In this document: piece by piece, positions 55,127-64,000 of the stretch
Position numbering within the stretch: position 1 is the first letter of the stretch
How the letters are laid out: every line of letters begins with the position of its first letter
NCBI GenBank assembly: GCA_037349315.1
Contig: JBAIAC010000048.1
Span: 34,164,501 to 34,228,500, forward strand
Direction of reading: 5' to 3'
Length of the DNA stretch: 64,000 nt
From: Chelydra serpentina
Lineage: Eukaryota; Chordata; Testudines; Chelydridae
The notes under the pieces: generated by a model
Seen by the model: the letters and a program-made list of their open reading frames with translations, nothing else
Databases searched by the model: none
Told to the model about the DNA's origin: nothing
Translations under genes and position numbers: made by a program

Positions 55127-56392
55127 CTGTTTTTAAGAGCTGCATAGATGCATATTTTAATAGGCAGAATAGACTTAGGTTTTTACATTTACTCAATTTT
55201 TTTAAGGGAAAAGGCAGAATATTCTTAGAAAACTATCAATCATATTTAAGCAGTGAGACAAACTGTCCAAAATCATCTCACTGTTGTTAATGTTATTGAA
55301 ACGTTACTAACAAAGTGATTCGATCAGCATTTTGCAATTGCACGCTGCATCCCTCTGGAACATAGATAGAGAGATGCTGTGAACAGCAATCTAAAAATCT
55401 AATCTAATGCCTCATGGGGGTTCTATGAGCAAGTGTACTGGGGAACAGGACCTGGCTTCACCTCTTCCCCACTCCCTTAGGGGTGCACCAAGCTCCTGAT
55501 TCAGCAACATGTCAGAGGCTCCATTGAAGCCCAGGGGATTACTCACATACTTTGAGATAAGCAAGTGCTGAAGTTCTTTGCTCGAGCAGTCTCTGCACCT
55601 TCCTGATCATTCCCTCCCTTTGCACTCACGTAAGGGCCTGGCACAGTCAGCATCTTGATGCCATCAGCAAACCATGCCAACTCTCTGTTAGTTTGCTCCT
55701 CCAAAGCATTAATAAAAATGTGAACATTGGTCCTATTACTATTGCCTGGGCCACACCTTCCTATTAACCTCTTTTGAGTCTGCTTAGTTGTTGTTCACTA
55801 CCATTCTCTTTCCTTTTGCTTAGCCAGCATTTAATACATGAGACTTTGTCCCTTACCCTGTTCCAATATATTTTCCTTAACAGTCTTACAAAGAACCTTA
55901 TCAAAAGCTCATGAAATAGCCCAGCAGCAAATCATGTCACCTTTATCTAATACTTTATGATCCCTACCAGGCTAGAGAGGTGAGAATTTCCCTTACAGCA
56001 GCAATGATGGTTTGACATTATCAGGTTATAATTCTCCAAGTGTGCCCTATAAAACTCTCAGTCTGTTTGATCAGGAGCAAAAGGAGGACTCAATGGTGTG
56101 TGATTCCCAGTCTCTTTCTCTCAGTTCCTTGTAAAAAAAATGGAACAAGGAAAAACTCCTTTTCCGTGTGAGCACCTTTGCATTTGCCTTTTACTCTCTC
56201 AAACTCCCTGAAGCTCAGGACACTTTTTCTAATGTCTTTGAAATAATATCTGAGACTTCCTAACAGTGCAATTGATTTCTGCGAATATATGCATTTTACA
56301 GGAAAAATAGCCACAATGGGGCAAAATCCATCCCTTTATGCCATTCTGGTGGCTTATAATGGGAACCAAAACAGTGCCCAAAGAATTATCAT
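55127..56392. other. Intergenic; possible decayed LINE stretch 55600-56000
   Basis: No gene. The segment 55640-55950 (AGCAAACCATGCCAACTCTC, ATTAATAAAAATGTGAACAT, CAAAGAACCTTATCAAAAGC) resembles the minus-strand RT region of CR1-like LINEs by comparison with 57290-57520 and 15700-16000, but is heavily decayed. Confidence 0.4.
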
Positions 56393-57555
56393 AGAATCAT
56401 AGAAGATTAGGGTTGGAAGAGACCTCAGGAGGTCATCTAGTCCAACCCCCTGCTCAAAGCAGGACCAACCCCAACTAAATCATCACAGCCAAGGCTTTGT
56501 CAAGCCGAGCCTTAAAAACCTCTAAGGATGGAGATTCCACCACCTCCCTACGTAATGCATTCCAGTGCTTCACCACCCTCCTAGTGAAATAGTTTTTCCT
56601 AATATCCAACCTAGACCTCCCGCACTGCAACTTGAGACCATTTCTCCTTGTTCTGTCCTCTGCCACCACTGAGAACAGCCTAGCTCCATCCTCTTTGGAA
56701 CTCCCCTTCATGTAGTTGAAGGCTGCTATCAAATCCCCCCTCGCTCTTTTCTTCTGCAGACAAAATAAGCCCAGTTCCCTCAGCCTTTCCTCTTAAGTCA
56801 TGTGCCTCAACCCCCTAATCATTTTCGTTGCCCTCCTCTGGACTGTCTCCAATTTGTCCACATCCTTTCTGTAGTGGGGGGACCAAAACTGGACGCATTA
56901 CTCCAGATGTGACCTCACCAGTGCCGAATAGAGGGGAATAATCACTTCCCTCAATCTGCTGGCAATGCTCCTACTTATGTAGCCCAATATGCCTTCTTGG
57001 CAACAAGGGCATACTGTTGACTCATATCCAGCTTCTTGTCTACTGTAATCCCCAGGTCCTTTTCTGCAGAACTGCCGCTTAGCCAGTCGGTCCCCAGCCT
57101 GTAGCAGTGCATGGGATTCTTCCGTCCTAAGTGCAGGACTCTGCACTTATCCTTGTTGAACCTCATCAGATTTCTTTTGGCCCAATCCTCCAATTTGTCT
57201 AGGTCATTCTGGATCCTATCTCTACTCTCCAGCATATCTACCTCTCCCCCCCAGTTTAGTGTCATCCACGAACTTGCTGAGGGTGCAGTCCATCCCATCA
57301 TCCAAATCATTAATGAAGATGTTGAACAAAACCGGCCCCAGGACCGACCACTGGGGCACTCTGCTTGATACTGGCTACCAACTAGACATCACGCCATTGA
57401 TCACTACCTGTTGAGCCCGATAATCTAGCCAGCTTTCTATCCACCTTATAGTCCATTTATCCAATCCATACTTCTTTAACTTGCAGGCAAGAATACTGTG
57501 GGAAACCGTATCAAAAGCTTTGGTAAAGTCAAGGTATATGCCATGTCCTCCACCT
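56393..57555 (-). mobile_element. CR1 LINE, 5'-truncated, minus strand
   Basis: On the plus strand it opens with ATCATAGAATCATAGAAG, the complement of the CR1 3' end. Minus-strand coding, in order: RT palm region near 57540-57310, then [20 protein letters not shown] with [20 protein letters not shown] (57240-57110), [17 protein letters not shown], and in other frames [20 protein letters not shown] and PLYSALVRSHLE (57000-56900), and [20 protein letters not shown] with [20 protein letters not shown] (56700-56550). At least three frame breaks. Better conserved than the CR1/L3-type copy at 14668, so younger. Confidence 0.9.
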
Positions 57556-57995
57556 ATAATCTTTGGCGCAGAGAAGTGAATGGAAGCATATCAGAAATGG
57601 GAGGGGGAGTGGCCAGAGCGCTCTGCACTCCCGCTACTCTAGGCTGCAGAGCATCCCATTGGTAGCTGGGGGGAAGGTTCATAAGTTAAAGGAGCTCAGG
57701 GGCTGCTTTAATTTATGCCATGATTGTGCCCCAGAACAGCCCAGCATCTGGGAATACAAAGGTTGCTAAAGACACCTTTGCTTGCACCCCTTCTCCTGAA
57801 TTGTGCCTTCTGCGCTGTGCCTCCATAAGAGGCACACCGAGAACCTGGCTTTATATCTTCATGAACCACTGGGATGGGTGGGTAATGCAGGGAGAGCAGA
57901 GAGATCGAGAACTTCCAGAACACATCATTTACAATTATTTGAAATGCCATTAGTCACACAAGGAAATCCGGGGTGACGAACTGCTCCTTTGGAAT

Positions 57996-58200
57996 TTTAA
58001 TTAATGATAATAATTCCTAGCTCTTCTGTAGCACTTTTCATCCATAGATCTCAAAGTGCTTTACGAAGGAGGGCAGTATCATTATCCCCATTTTACAGAC
58101 AGGGAAACTGAGGCACAGAGCGATTTAAGTGACTTGCTGAAGGTCACCCAGCAGGCCAGTTGCAGAACCAGGAATCAAACCCTGGGCCATCTGAGGCCCA
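57996..58200 (+). repeat. MIR-type CORE-SINE
   Basis: Well preserved MIR core: AGCACTTTTCATCCATAGAT, CAAAGTGCTTTACGAAGG, ATTATCCCCATTTTACAGAC, GGGAAACTGAGGCACAGAG, AGTGACTTGCTGAAGGTCAC, CCAGCAGGCCAGTTGCAGA. This is the CORE-SINE pattern shared by amniotes. Confidence 0.85.
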
Positions 58201-60212
58201 GTTATGCCCCAAAGTGAATGTTTATGATTGTGATTATGCCTTATCTATCAGAGATACAGCTCCCAGTACTGCTGGCTCTTCTTTAAAAAACCCGAGCCTA
58301 TAAACAGAGTAATAAAAGCAAGGGCCTTTCCCCGGATCAGTCAGCAAGGATGTGTGACATGCAGCACAGCCAGCAATGTGCTCTGAGAAGGTAATTTTTA
58401 ATTGAAAGACAATCCCATGCTTAAAGAGAGAATTATGGCACAGATCGTACTATGAGTTCACTGGTCTACCTCTGGGATGGTTAAGAGCCTCATTGCCCCA
58501 CGGGGAACTCTGGGGAGACAATGCCTGTCAGAACTCATGGGTAGCACAGCCACAGTGCAACACCCTTGGGATGGTGCAGCATGTACTACCCTGCACCACT
58601 GGCCTACTCTGCAGGTTGACACATAAGGGCCGACCATGGCCCAGCCTCCCTCCCCTGTTTTAGGGTGGTTTATTCCACTACAGGTGCTAGCAGGTATGTG
58701 CACATGTACATTGGCAGCTAGGAAGATGGTTGGCCAGGCATGTGCACAATACCTGAGTGGCACACATGCTGGGGATTTGCATGTATTCATCAGAGGCCTG
58801 ATCCAAAGTCTATTGAAGTCATTGGGGGTCTTTCCATTGATTTCAAGAAGCTTGACATCAGGCCCTAGACATGTACAATTATGCATGCTTAATTGTGAAT
58901 ATCTGACCCAGTACATCTGGAGCTTTGCACACGGGAATGCCCCATCATACACTCACATGCACAAAAATCACATATTGGGTCCAGTTCACTGCATGAGTTC
59001 TCTCTTTCCTCTTTGTCCCTCTTCCCACCACTGGTACTGTCCTATATACATTATGAGCATAATATCCTATGTAGCTGAGTGGTAGGAGTGTGACATCTGA
59101 GGTATGTCCCACCTTCACAAACTTCTGATGGTTTTTCAAGACCATTGGATTATCAGCTCACTTCAGCAAACGATCTGAGACTGCACTGCACATCTCGAGA
59201 CTGCTGCCTGTCGAATGACACCATCCATTCCAAAGCAGGTGGAAAAACAGCGAAACTATTCACTGGGGGATCAGAAATTGTTTCAGACAGACTTAGGAAA
59301 TTATATTATAGATATTAGTATTCAGGGATGGCCATAGGGTCTGTTTTCTGCCCTTATCCAGAGAGTTGTCCTTGCCACCTCCTCTGCTCTGCAGTAGATG
59401 TTTATTCGCCACCCCAGAGAATTGATGTTCAGGAGAGAGAATGTGTCTTGACTTTAAATCTTTATTTACCACCATCACAGTCAGACAGAGCATAAAGGAT
59501 TGCAGAGACTCCTATTTCTTTACAGGAACTGCAGCACCTATTGTGAGAGGAGACAATAGATTTTTCAGGGGACATTCCCTCTTGAACAGCTTAGTCCTTC
59601 AGAGAGGCATATCTTCATTCCATGTGTTCAGACAGGACACTCAGACAAAGCTACCTGCCCAGGAAAGGCTAAAAGAAAAGCTAAAATCATGTATTTTTTT
59701 AAAGGGAAACACCTGCTAACAGAGTAAAGATATATTGGTCACACTTTATAGCAAGATTCCATTTATAAAGGGTTAACAGATGTTTAAATAAATGGTTACC
59801 CAATTGTTGTCAGTTTTTATAAAATCAATAGATTGCATATAACCACAGCCTATAACCATCTATATAACACCTACTGATGCTGTGCTTATAATAACATGTA
59901 ACACACATTACTCATGTCTGTAACATCTTATAGCATACAGTAATAATGTATTAACCCTTTATGAACTATTAGAAATGGAACCTTAATGTAAAGTGTGACT
60001 GATATATTAAGAAAGATATGATAAAAAATAATAGAGCACTGATAAGTATTAGCTAGTTTTTTGGGCCTTATCCAATTCAATTCCCCACTGAAGTCAATGA
60101 AAAGACTCCCATTTATTTAAATGGGCTTTGATCCAGGGCAGCTCATTGAGACTGAGAGGATATATATATTTTGGAAGGTTCCAAGGAGACAACAGTCATT
60201 AGTTAACATTTA
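58201..60212. other. Intergenic; two hairpin-type short repeats
   Basis: No gene recognised; ORFs 58458-58952 minus and 58636-59085 plus overlap on opposite strands and show no domain. Hairpin-type repeats at 58797-58866 (GGCCTGATCCAAAGTCTATT ... GACATCAGGCCC) and 60065-60138 (GGGCCTTATCCAATTCAATT ... GGGCTTTGATCCAGG). Confidence 0.5.
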
Positions 60213-60488
60213 GGGCTTGTAATACTACAGCGGCACAGCTGATGATGAGGCGCCGTAACACTTCAATGTAGACATTACCTATGCCAACTGGAGGGCGTCT
60301 CCCATCAGCCTAGGTAATCCACCTCCCGGAGAGGCGGGAGCTAGGTTGATGGAGAAAGTCTTCTGTCGACCAAGCGCTGTCTATACGCAACTTAGGTCAT
60401 CTTAACAACACCATTCAAGGGTGTGGATTTTTCACACCCCATGACCGATGTAGTTAAACTGACCTAATTTTCTAGTGTAGCCCAGGCC
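60213..60488. mobile_element. PIF/Harbinger-like MITE, family H2, copy 2
   Basis: Left end GGGCTTGTAATACT, right end AGTGTAGCCCAGGCC, flanked by TTA/TTA (60210-60212, 60489-60491), the classic Harbinger duplication. Interior segments CGGCACAGCTGATG, ATGCCAACTGGAGG and GCTAGGTTGATGGAG correspond to the inverse of 40579-40855. Confidence 0.78.
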
Positions 60489-60514
60489 TTACTTTACATT
60501 ATCAGCAAGAGACC

Positions 60515-60870
60515 CTAATCAGGACTGGGGTCCCATTGTACCAGATGCTGCACTAACATATAAGATGGCACAGTCCCATCCCCAAGGAGCTTACATTCTA
60601 GTGACATGGATGGGGGAAAGAGAGGTACAGTGCAATATGTTTAGATAGTCTTTATATTATATAGAAACATATTTACATGTATTCTATTATATAAAAACAT
60701 GTTTATCCACACATACACAATCGCATTTGAAAATATTATAGCCTAAGTGCCAGCTATCCTCTTATGCCCCTCAACCTAATCACTAATAACTGGCTCATGT
60801 TTTACAGGCCTTGTGATAGAGGTGGGTCTTGAGGAGAAATCTGAAGGAGGAGAGTTCAGATCTGGGACTG
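60515..60870 (+). repeat. L2-type LINE 3' end
   Basis: TCCCCAAGGAGCTTACATTC followed by TAGTGACATGGATGGGGG and, after about 200 bp, GGTGGGTCTTGAGGAGAAAT, the pattern of L2 3' regions in amniotes. AT-rich insertion-like stretch 60640-60740 lies between. Confidence 0.55.
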
Positions 60871-61850
60871 AACTTCTTGACTAGCCTTTAGTTCTATAAT
60901 AAGTTAAACCAACTGCGGAGCATTAAACAACCCTCAACTTTGGGAAAGTTTCAGTCCAGATCTGGAGCCCAACTCTGTGGGGTAAGCACAACTCTGTGCA
61001 GAACATTTCCATACAAAGGTCTGACCCTTCTGTCCAGAAGCAGGAAGAGCTCCCATTGAATGCAATAGGAGTTTCGCCTGCACGTGGAGACAAGAGGATT
61101 GGGCCTTGTATCAGCAGACAACAGTGACTGGTCACCACTTCCATTCATTTCTGACAGTCAAGGCTTTTTTAAAATAAAGAATTAAGAGTTTGCTAAAACC
61201 TAACAACGTGCCAGCCTATTTCAATGAAGCAGGAAGATGATTCCAGCTGTTTGGGGCTGCGAGCCTAAAAAGCTAAGCCTGCCTCCCGTAGTCTGTTTAT
61301 ATCCGGACACTTTGAAATGAATGGACTAGTTTTAGGAAAGGGAACATCTGCAGCCAGCATTGGATAAAGGGAAACAAAACAATGCTGTAAATAAGGTGTA
61401 AATGATCACAAAGAGAGAAATAACACAGGGTTGTTGTTCCATGCTAGCTGCTGAACGCTTTGACATTTTCTTTTGCTTACAGCATTCCATCATCTTTCGT
61501 AGAATTGTGCTTGATAAATGTGTGTCCTTAGACACCCAGCTGGAAAACAACAGCATTATTCTTGGCATTGTTCTTACATTCTCCTGACTTATTGGGGGTG
61601 AAACAAAGTACAGCGTGTTCCAATACCAGCAGTACAGAGAACTTATAAACATGTTTATGTGACACAAGCCAGAAGCTGGGAGGATTAGTCATTCTGTGTC
61701 ACTCCTCACCACCCTGAGCATATTTCAGGAACCGCTTCAAAGTTCAAATCCAAGTTACAATGAATCCAATTTGCTTTTTCTAGGAGCTATTTATTCTGAT
61801 TGTTGCTGATACACAGATCAGTACATAATGGAAAACATCTGTAAGCAGGG

Positions 61851-63030
61851 TCTGAATGCATTCTCCCCTGACATCGAGTGACACACTGTGGGAAAAGACT
61901 TCAGGAGCAGATTGTATTTACATAGACACACCTGCTCTGCCTAGGTGTTCAGCAGACAGACCTGCTTTGCCAAAGTGAACAATTTTGGCAGGTTTTGGGT
62001 TGAAATTCGCTTTCATATTGAGTGAAGAGGTAATTAAATGTTGTTATCCTTATTGTATGAGTAAAAGGCAGCAGAACTGTGCTTAGCATGCCCTGATTGA
62101 GGGTGTCACCCTACATTGAACCTAACTTGCTGAGCGTTGCGTAGGGATGCCAATTCCTACTCAAGATGAGTGGTGTAGTCTCTGTGTAAAGGGTTTTAGA
62201 TGCTAGTTGATGCTTTCTCTATGGTGTTAAAAGACAGAGCTTTTTAAACTCAGTTGAGAGTCCTTGTTTCTGTTCAGTGATTACTAGAACTGAAGTTTAG
62301 GGACTATGCCTTAGACCTGGTATAAGAGAGTGTTACACTGAAAGACAGCAAAGAGGTAGTAGCATAGAGGTTCCCTGCTACCCACTGAAATTGCAAAGAG
62401 CCAGGCTAATGGGGAGAACCTCTGAAAATATCACATCACAGAAGTTGCCAGTGCCAGAGATGAACAGCAGTGGAGAGGACGGTGGCAGTGAGTGGCCAGA
62501 GCTGGCAGAAATAACAGTGGCAGCATTAATAAGCCAGTTGCAGAAGTGGCAACAGCAGCAGAAGTATTGATCAATGCCCCCTACATGTGCCTTTTTCAGG
62601 GATGGGAATTGGGCCCATGTGGATGCGCCTCTGAACTCAGGCTCTTTACTGATTAAGGACAACCAACTGTGAGTGGGGTGCAGCAGAGGGGAAGGGGAGT
62701 GGCATGTCAAAGGGACATTTGTTTGTTGCACTTTCACACCACAAGGTGGGAAACTGAGGCATTGCCCAATGTACTGCCGGGGGAGGGAGGGTTGCTTGTG
62801 GTTACATGCTTTTGAATCATGGTTGTGGTGTTTTCCCAAATTAATGCTGGATTATCTTTCTCTTTTAATACAATTTTTGTTTTGTTATACAGACTCAGTG
62901 CTTGTGAGTGGGGAAGTATTGCCTTTCAGGCATCCAGGGGTGGGAGCCAAGCTGGTTCTGTTTTGTATTGTTAAGAGAAAACCCCTAGATATTGAATCTG
63001 GCCTTTGATGCTGCTAATTCAACCTGGCTG
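61851..63030 (+). repeat. Dispersed repeat family B, long copy (LTR-like, class uncertain)
   Basis: The first 230 bp recur at 63444-63720 (CTCCCCTGACATCGAGTG / CTCCCTGACATCTAGTGG; GACACACCTGCTCTGCCTAG / GACACACCTACCCTGCCTAG; TGTTATCCTTATTGTATGAG / TGTTATCCTTGTTGTGTGAA). It continues with ATTGCAAAGAGCCAGGCTAA and GACTCAGTGCTTGTGAGTGG and ends near AAACCCCTAGATATTGAATC. Resembles an abundant turtle repeat; I could not fix TG...CA ends or a target duplication. ORFs 62839-62378 and 62673-63008 overlap on opposite strands and are not genes. Confidence 0.5.
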
Positions 63031-63131
63031 CTAACTCCACATCCATTTATTTCCTTTGTCCAAAAAGAAAAAAAATCCTGCCACGCAGCCTGCCATTTAA
63101 GGAACCCACGGATTATTGTGCAACTGTGTAA

Positions 63132-63435
63132 GGCTACATCCACACTACCCGCCCGATTCAGTGGGTAGCGATCGATGTTCTGGGATCAATTTATCGCGTC
63201 TCGTCTAGACGCGATAAATCGATCCCAGAAGCGCTCCCCATCAACACCGGAACTCCAGCTCCACGCGAAGAGTAAGCGGAGTCGACGGGGGAGCCTGCCT
63301 GCTGCCGTGTGGACCGGGGTAAGTACTTTTAAAAATCGATCTAAGATATTCGACTTCAGCGACGTTATTCACATAGCTGAAGTTGTGTATCTTAGATCGA
63401 CACACCCCCCCCCCCCCCCCAGTGTGGACCAGGCC
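63132..63435. mobile_element. PIF/Harbinger-like MITE, family H1, copy 3
   Basis: Left end GGCTACATCCACACT, right end AGTGTGGACCAGGCC, flanked by TAA/TAA (63129-63131, 63436-63438). Carries both family hairpins: TTTATCGCGTCTCGTCTAGA / CGCGATAAATCGATCCCA (63188-63235) and ACTTCAGC...GCTGAAGT (63353-63384). A 16-C tract at 63405-63420 sits inside. Best preserved H1 copy. Confidence 0.82.
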
Positions 63436-63443
63436 TAAGAAGA

Positions 63444-63720
63444 GTCTGGATGAGTTCTCCCTGACATCTAGTGGTGAGCTGTGGAAAAAGACTTCAGAAG
63501 CTGATCTCGTTTGCATTGACACACCTACCCTGCCTAGGTGCTCAGCATGATGGGATTGCTTGCCCAAATGATCACTTGTAGCTGGTGTTGGATCCCCGGT
63601 CTCCTTGTTATTGGGGCACAAGTAATAAAGGGCTGTTATCCTTGTTGTGTGAACCGAGGGCAGCAGAACTGTACAGCACTCACTAGGCAGCACTCACTTT
63701 GCCAAACTTTAACTGCTGAG
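63444..63720 (+). repeat. Dispersed repeat family B, short copy
   Basis: Same orientation and order as the start of 61851-63030, similarity lost after about 63720. It begins a few bases after the H1 MITE. Continues to ACTGTACAGCACTCACTAGG where the long copy has GTGCTTAGCATGCC. Confidence 0.6.
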
Positions 63721-64000
63721 ACTGAAGTTTTCCATGCCCCGTGAGAACCTCAGGTTGAGGGCTTTTTGGTTTTATTTATTTGTTTCAACTAAAATGGCCT
63801 GGCTATTTCTGAGAATGAGATTAATGGAGAACATGGAGGGTTTTTTGTCCATGTTAAATAAATTATTACAACCATTTTATTGAGACGCTCTACTGCCTCC
63901 ATGCTTTGGAGTAGGGACTTGAAATTTGACAGGTGGGTGATCCTCTTGTCAGGATGAGCCTTTGGCCATTCCCATGGGGCGGGGAAAATGTTGATATTTG
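63721..64000. other. Window end, no gene recognised
   Basis: No coding family; TTTATTTGTTTCAACTAAAA and AATGAGATTAATGGAGAACA give no recognised motif, though the style is that of another interspersed repeat. Confidence 0.4.

Noticed and set aside
58458..59085. Two overlapping ORFs of about 150 codons on opposite strands
   Set aside because: No domain, biased neither in codon use nor in motif, and a hairpin-type repeat lies within them.
62378..63008. ORFs of 153 and 111 codons on opposite strands
   Set aside because: Lie in dispersed repeat family B; no recognised protein.
51563..64000. ASB4, the convergent neighbour of PDK4 in mammals
   Set aside because: No ankyrin-repeat or SOCS-box exon could be recognised on the minus strand; the gene is probably beyond the window.

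Overview
The window is vertebrate nuclear DNA, most likely from a turtle (Cryptodira). Introns are GT-AG, repeats dominate, and three copies of a tRNA-derived SINE of the kind known from cryptodiran turtles are present, together with CR1/L3-type and L2-type LINEs, MIR-like elements and many hAT and PIF/Harbinger DNA transposons. Nothing looks prokaryotic. Species identity is inference from repeat content.

One protein-coding gene is clear: PDK4 (pyruvate dehydrogenase kinase 4), plus strand, 11 coding exons from 37121 to 48862. All exon junctions are GT-AG and in phase, giving an open 420-residue protein (human PDK4 has 411). A GC-rich promoter with GC boxes, two CCAAT boxes, a forkhead-type GCAAACAA site and a TATA-like TAAATAG lies at about 36400-37120. 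The 3' UTR is about 2.7 kb, ends near an AATAAA at 51540, and contains a whole 616-bp hAT element.

Left flank (1-36000) is gene-free: a broken hAT transposase (1-1285), three decayed copies of one LINE 3' half (about 1310, 21115, 29900), a solo LTR with a 5-bp target duplication (6881-7263), several hAT elements with 8-bp duplications, a CR1/L3-type LINE with a hAT nested in it (14668-17390), a decayed Harbinger SANT/Myb gene ending in a Harbinger terminus (18560-19477), a TA-flanked pogo/Tigger-like element (20557-21075), L2 pieces, and a DIRS-like retrotransposon remnant with a recognisable tyrosine-recombinase relic and inverted repeats (28816-30680), itself interrupted by a LINE. Right flank (51570-64000) holds a hAT MITE with a perfect duplication, a truncated CR1, MIR and L2 tails, two Harbinger MITEs and a dispersed repeat present twice.

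I see no new gene system. The points most worth checking are the DIRS-like remnant with its internal inverted arms, unusual residues in the ATP-lid part of PDK4 exon 9 and its cysteine-containing C-terminus, the hAT inside the PDK4 3' UTR, and nested insertions that give relative insertion ages.
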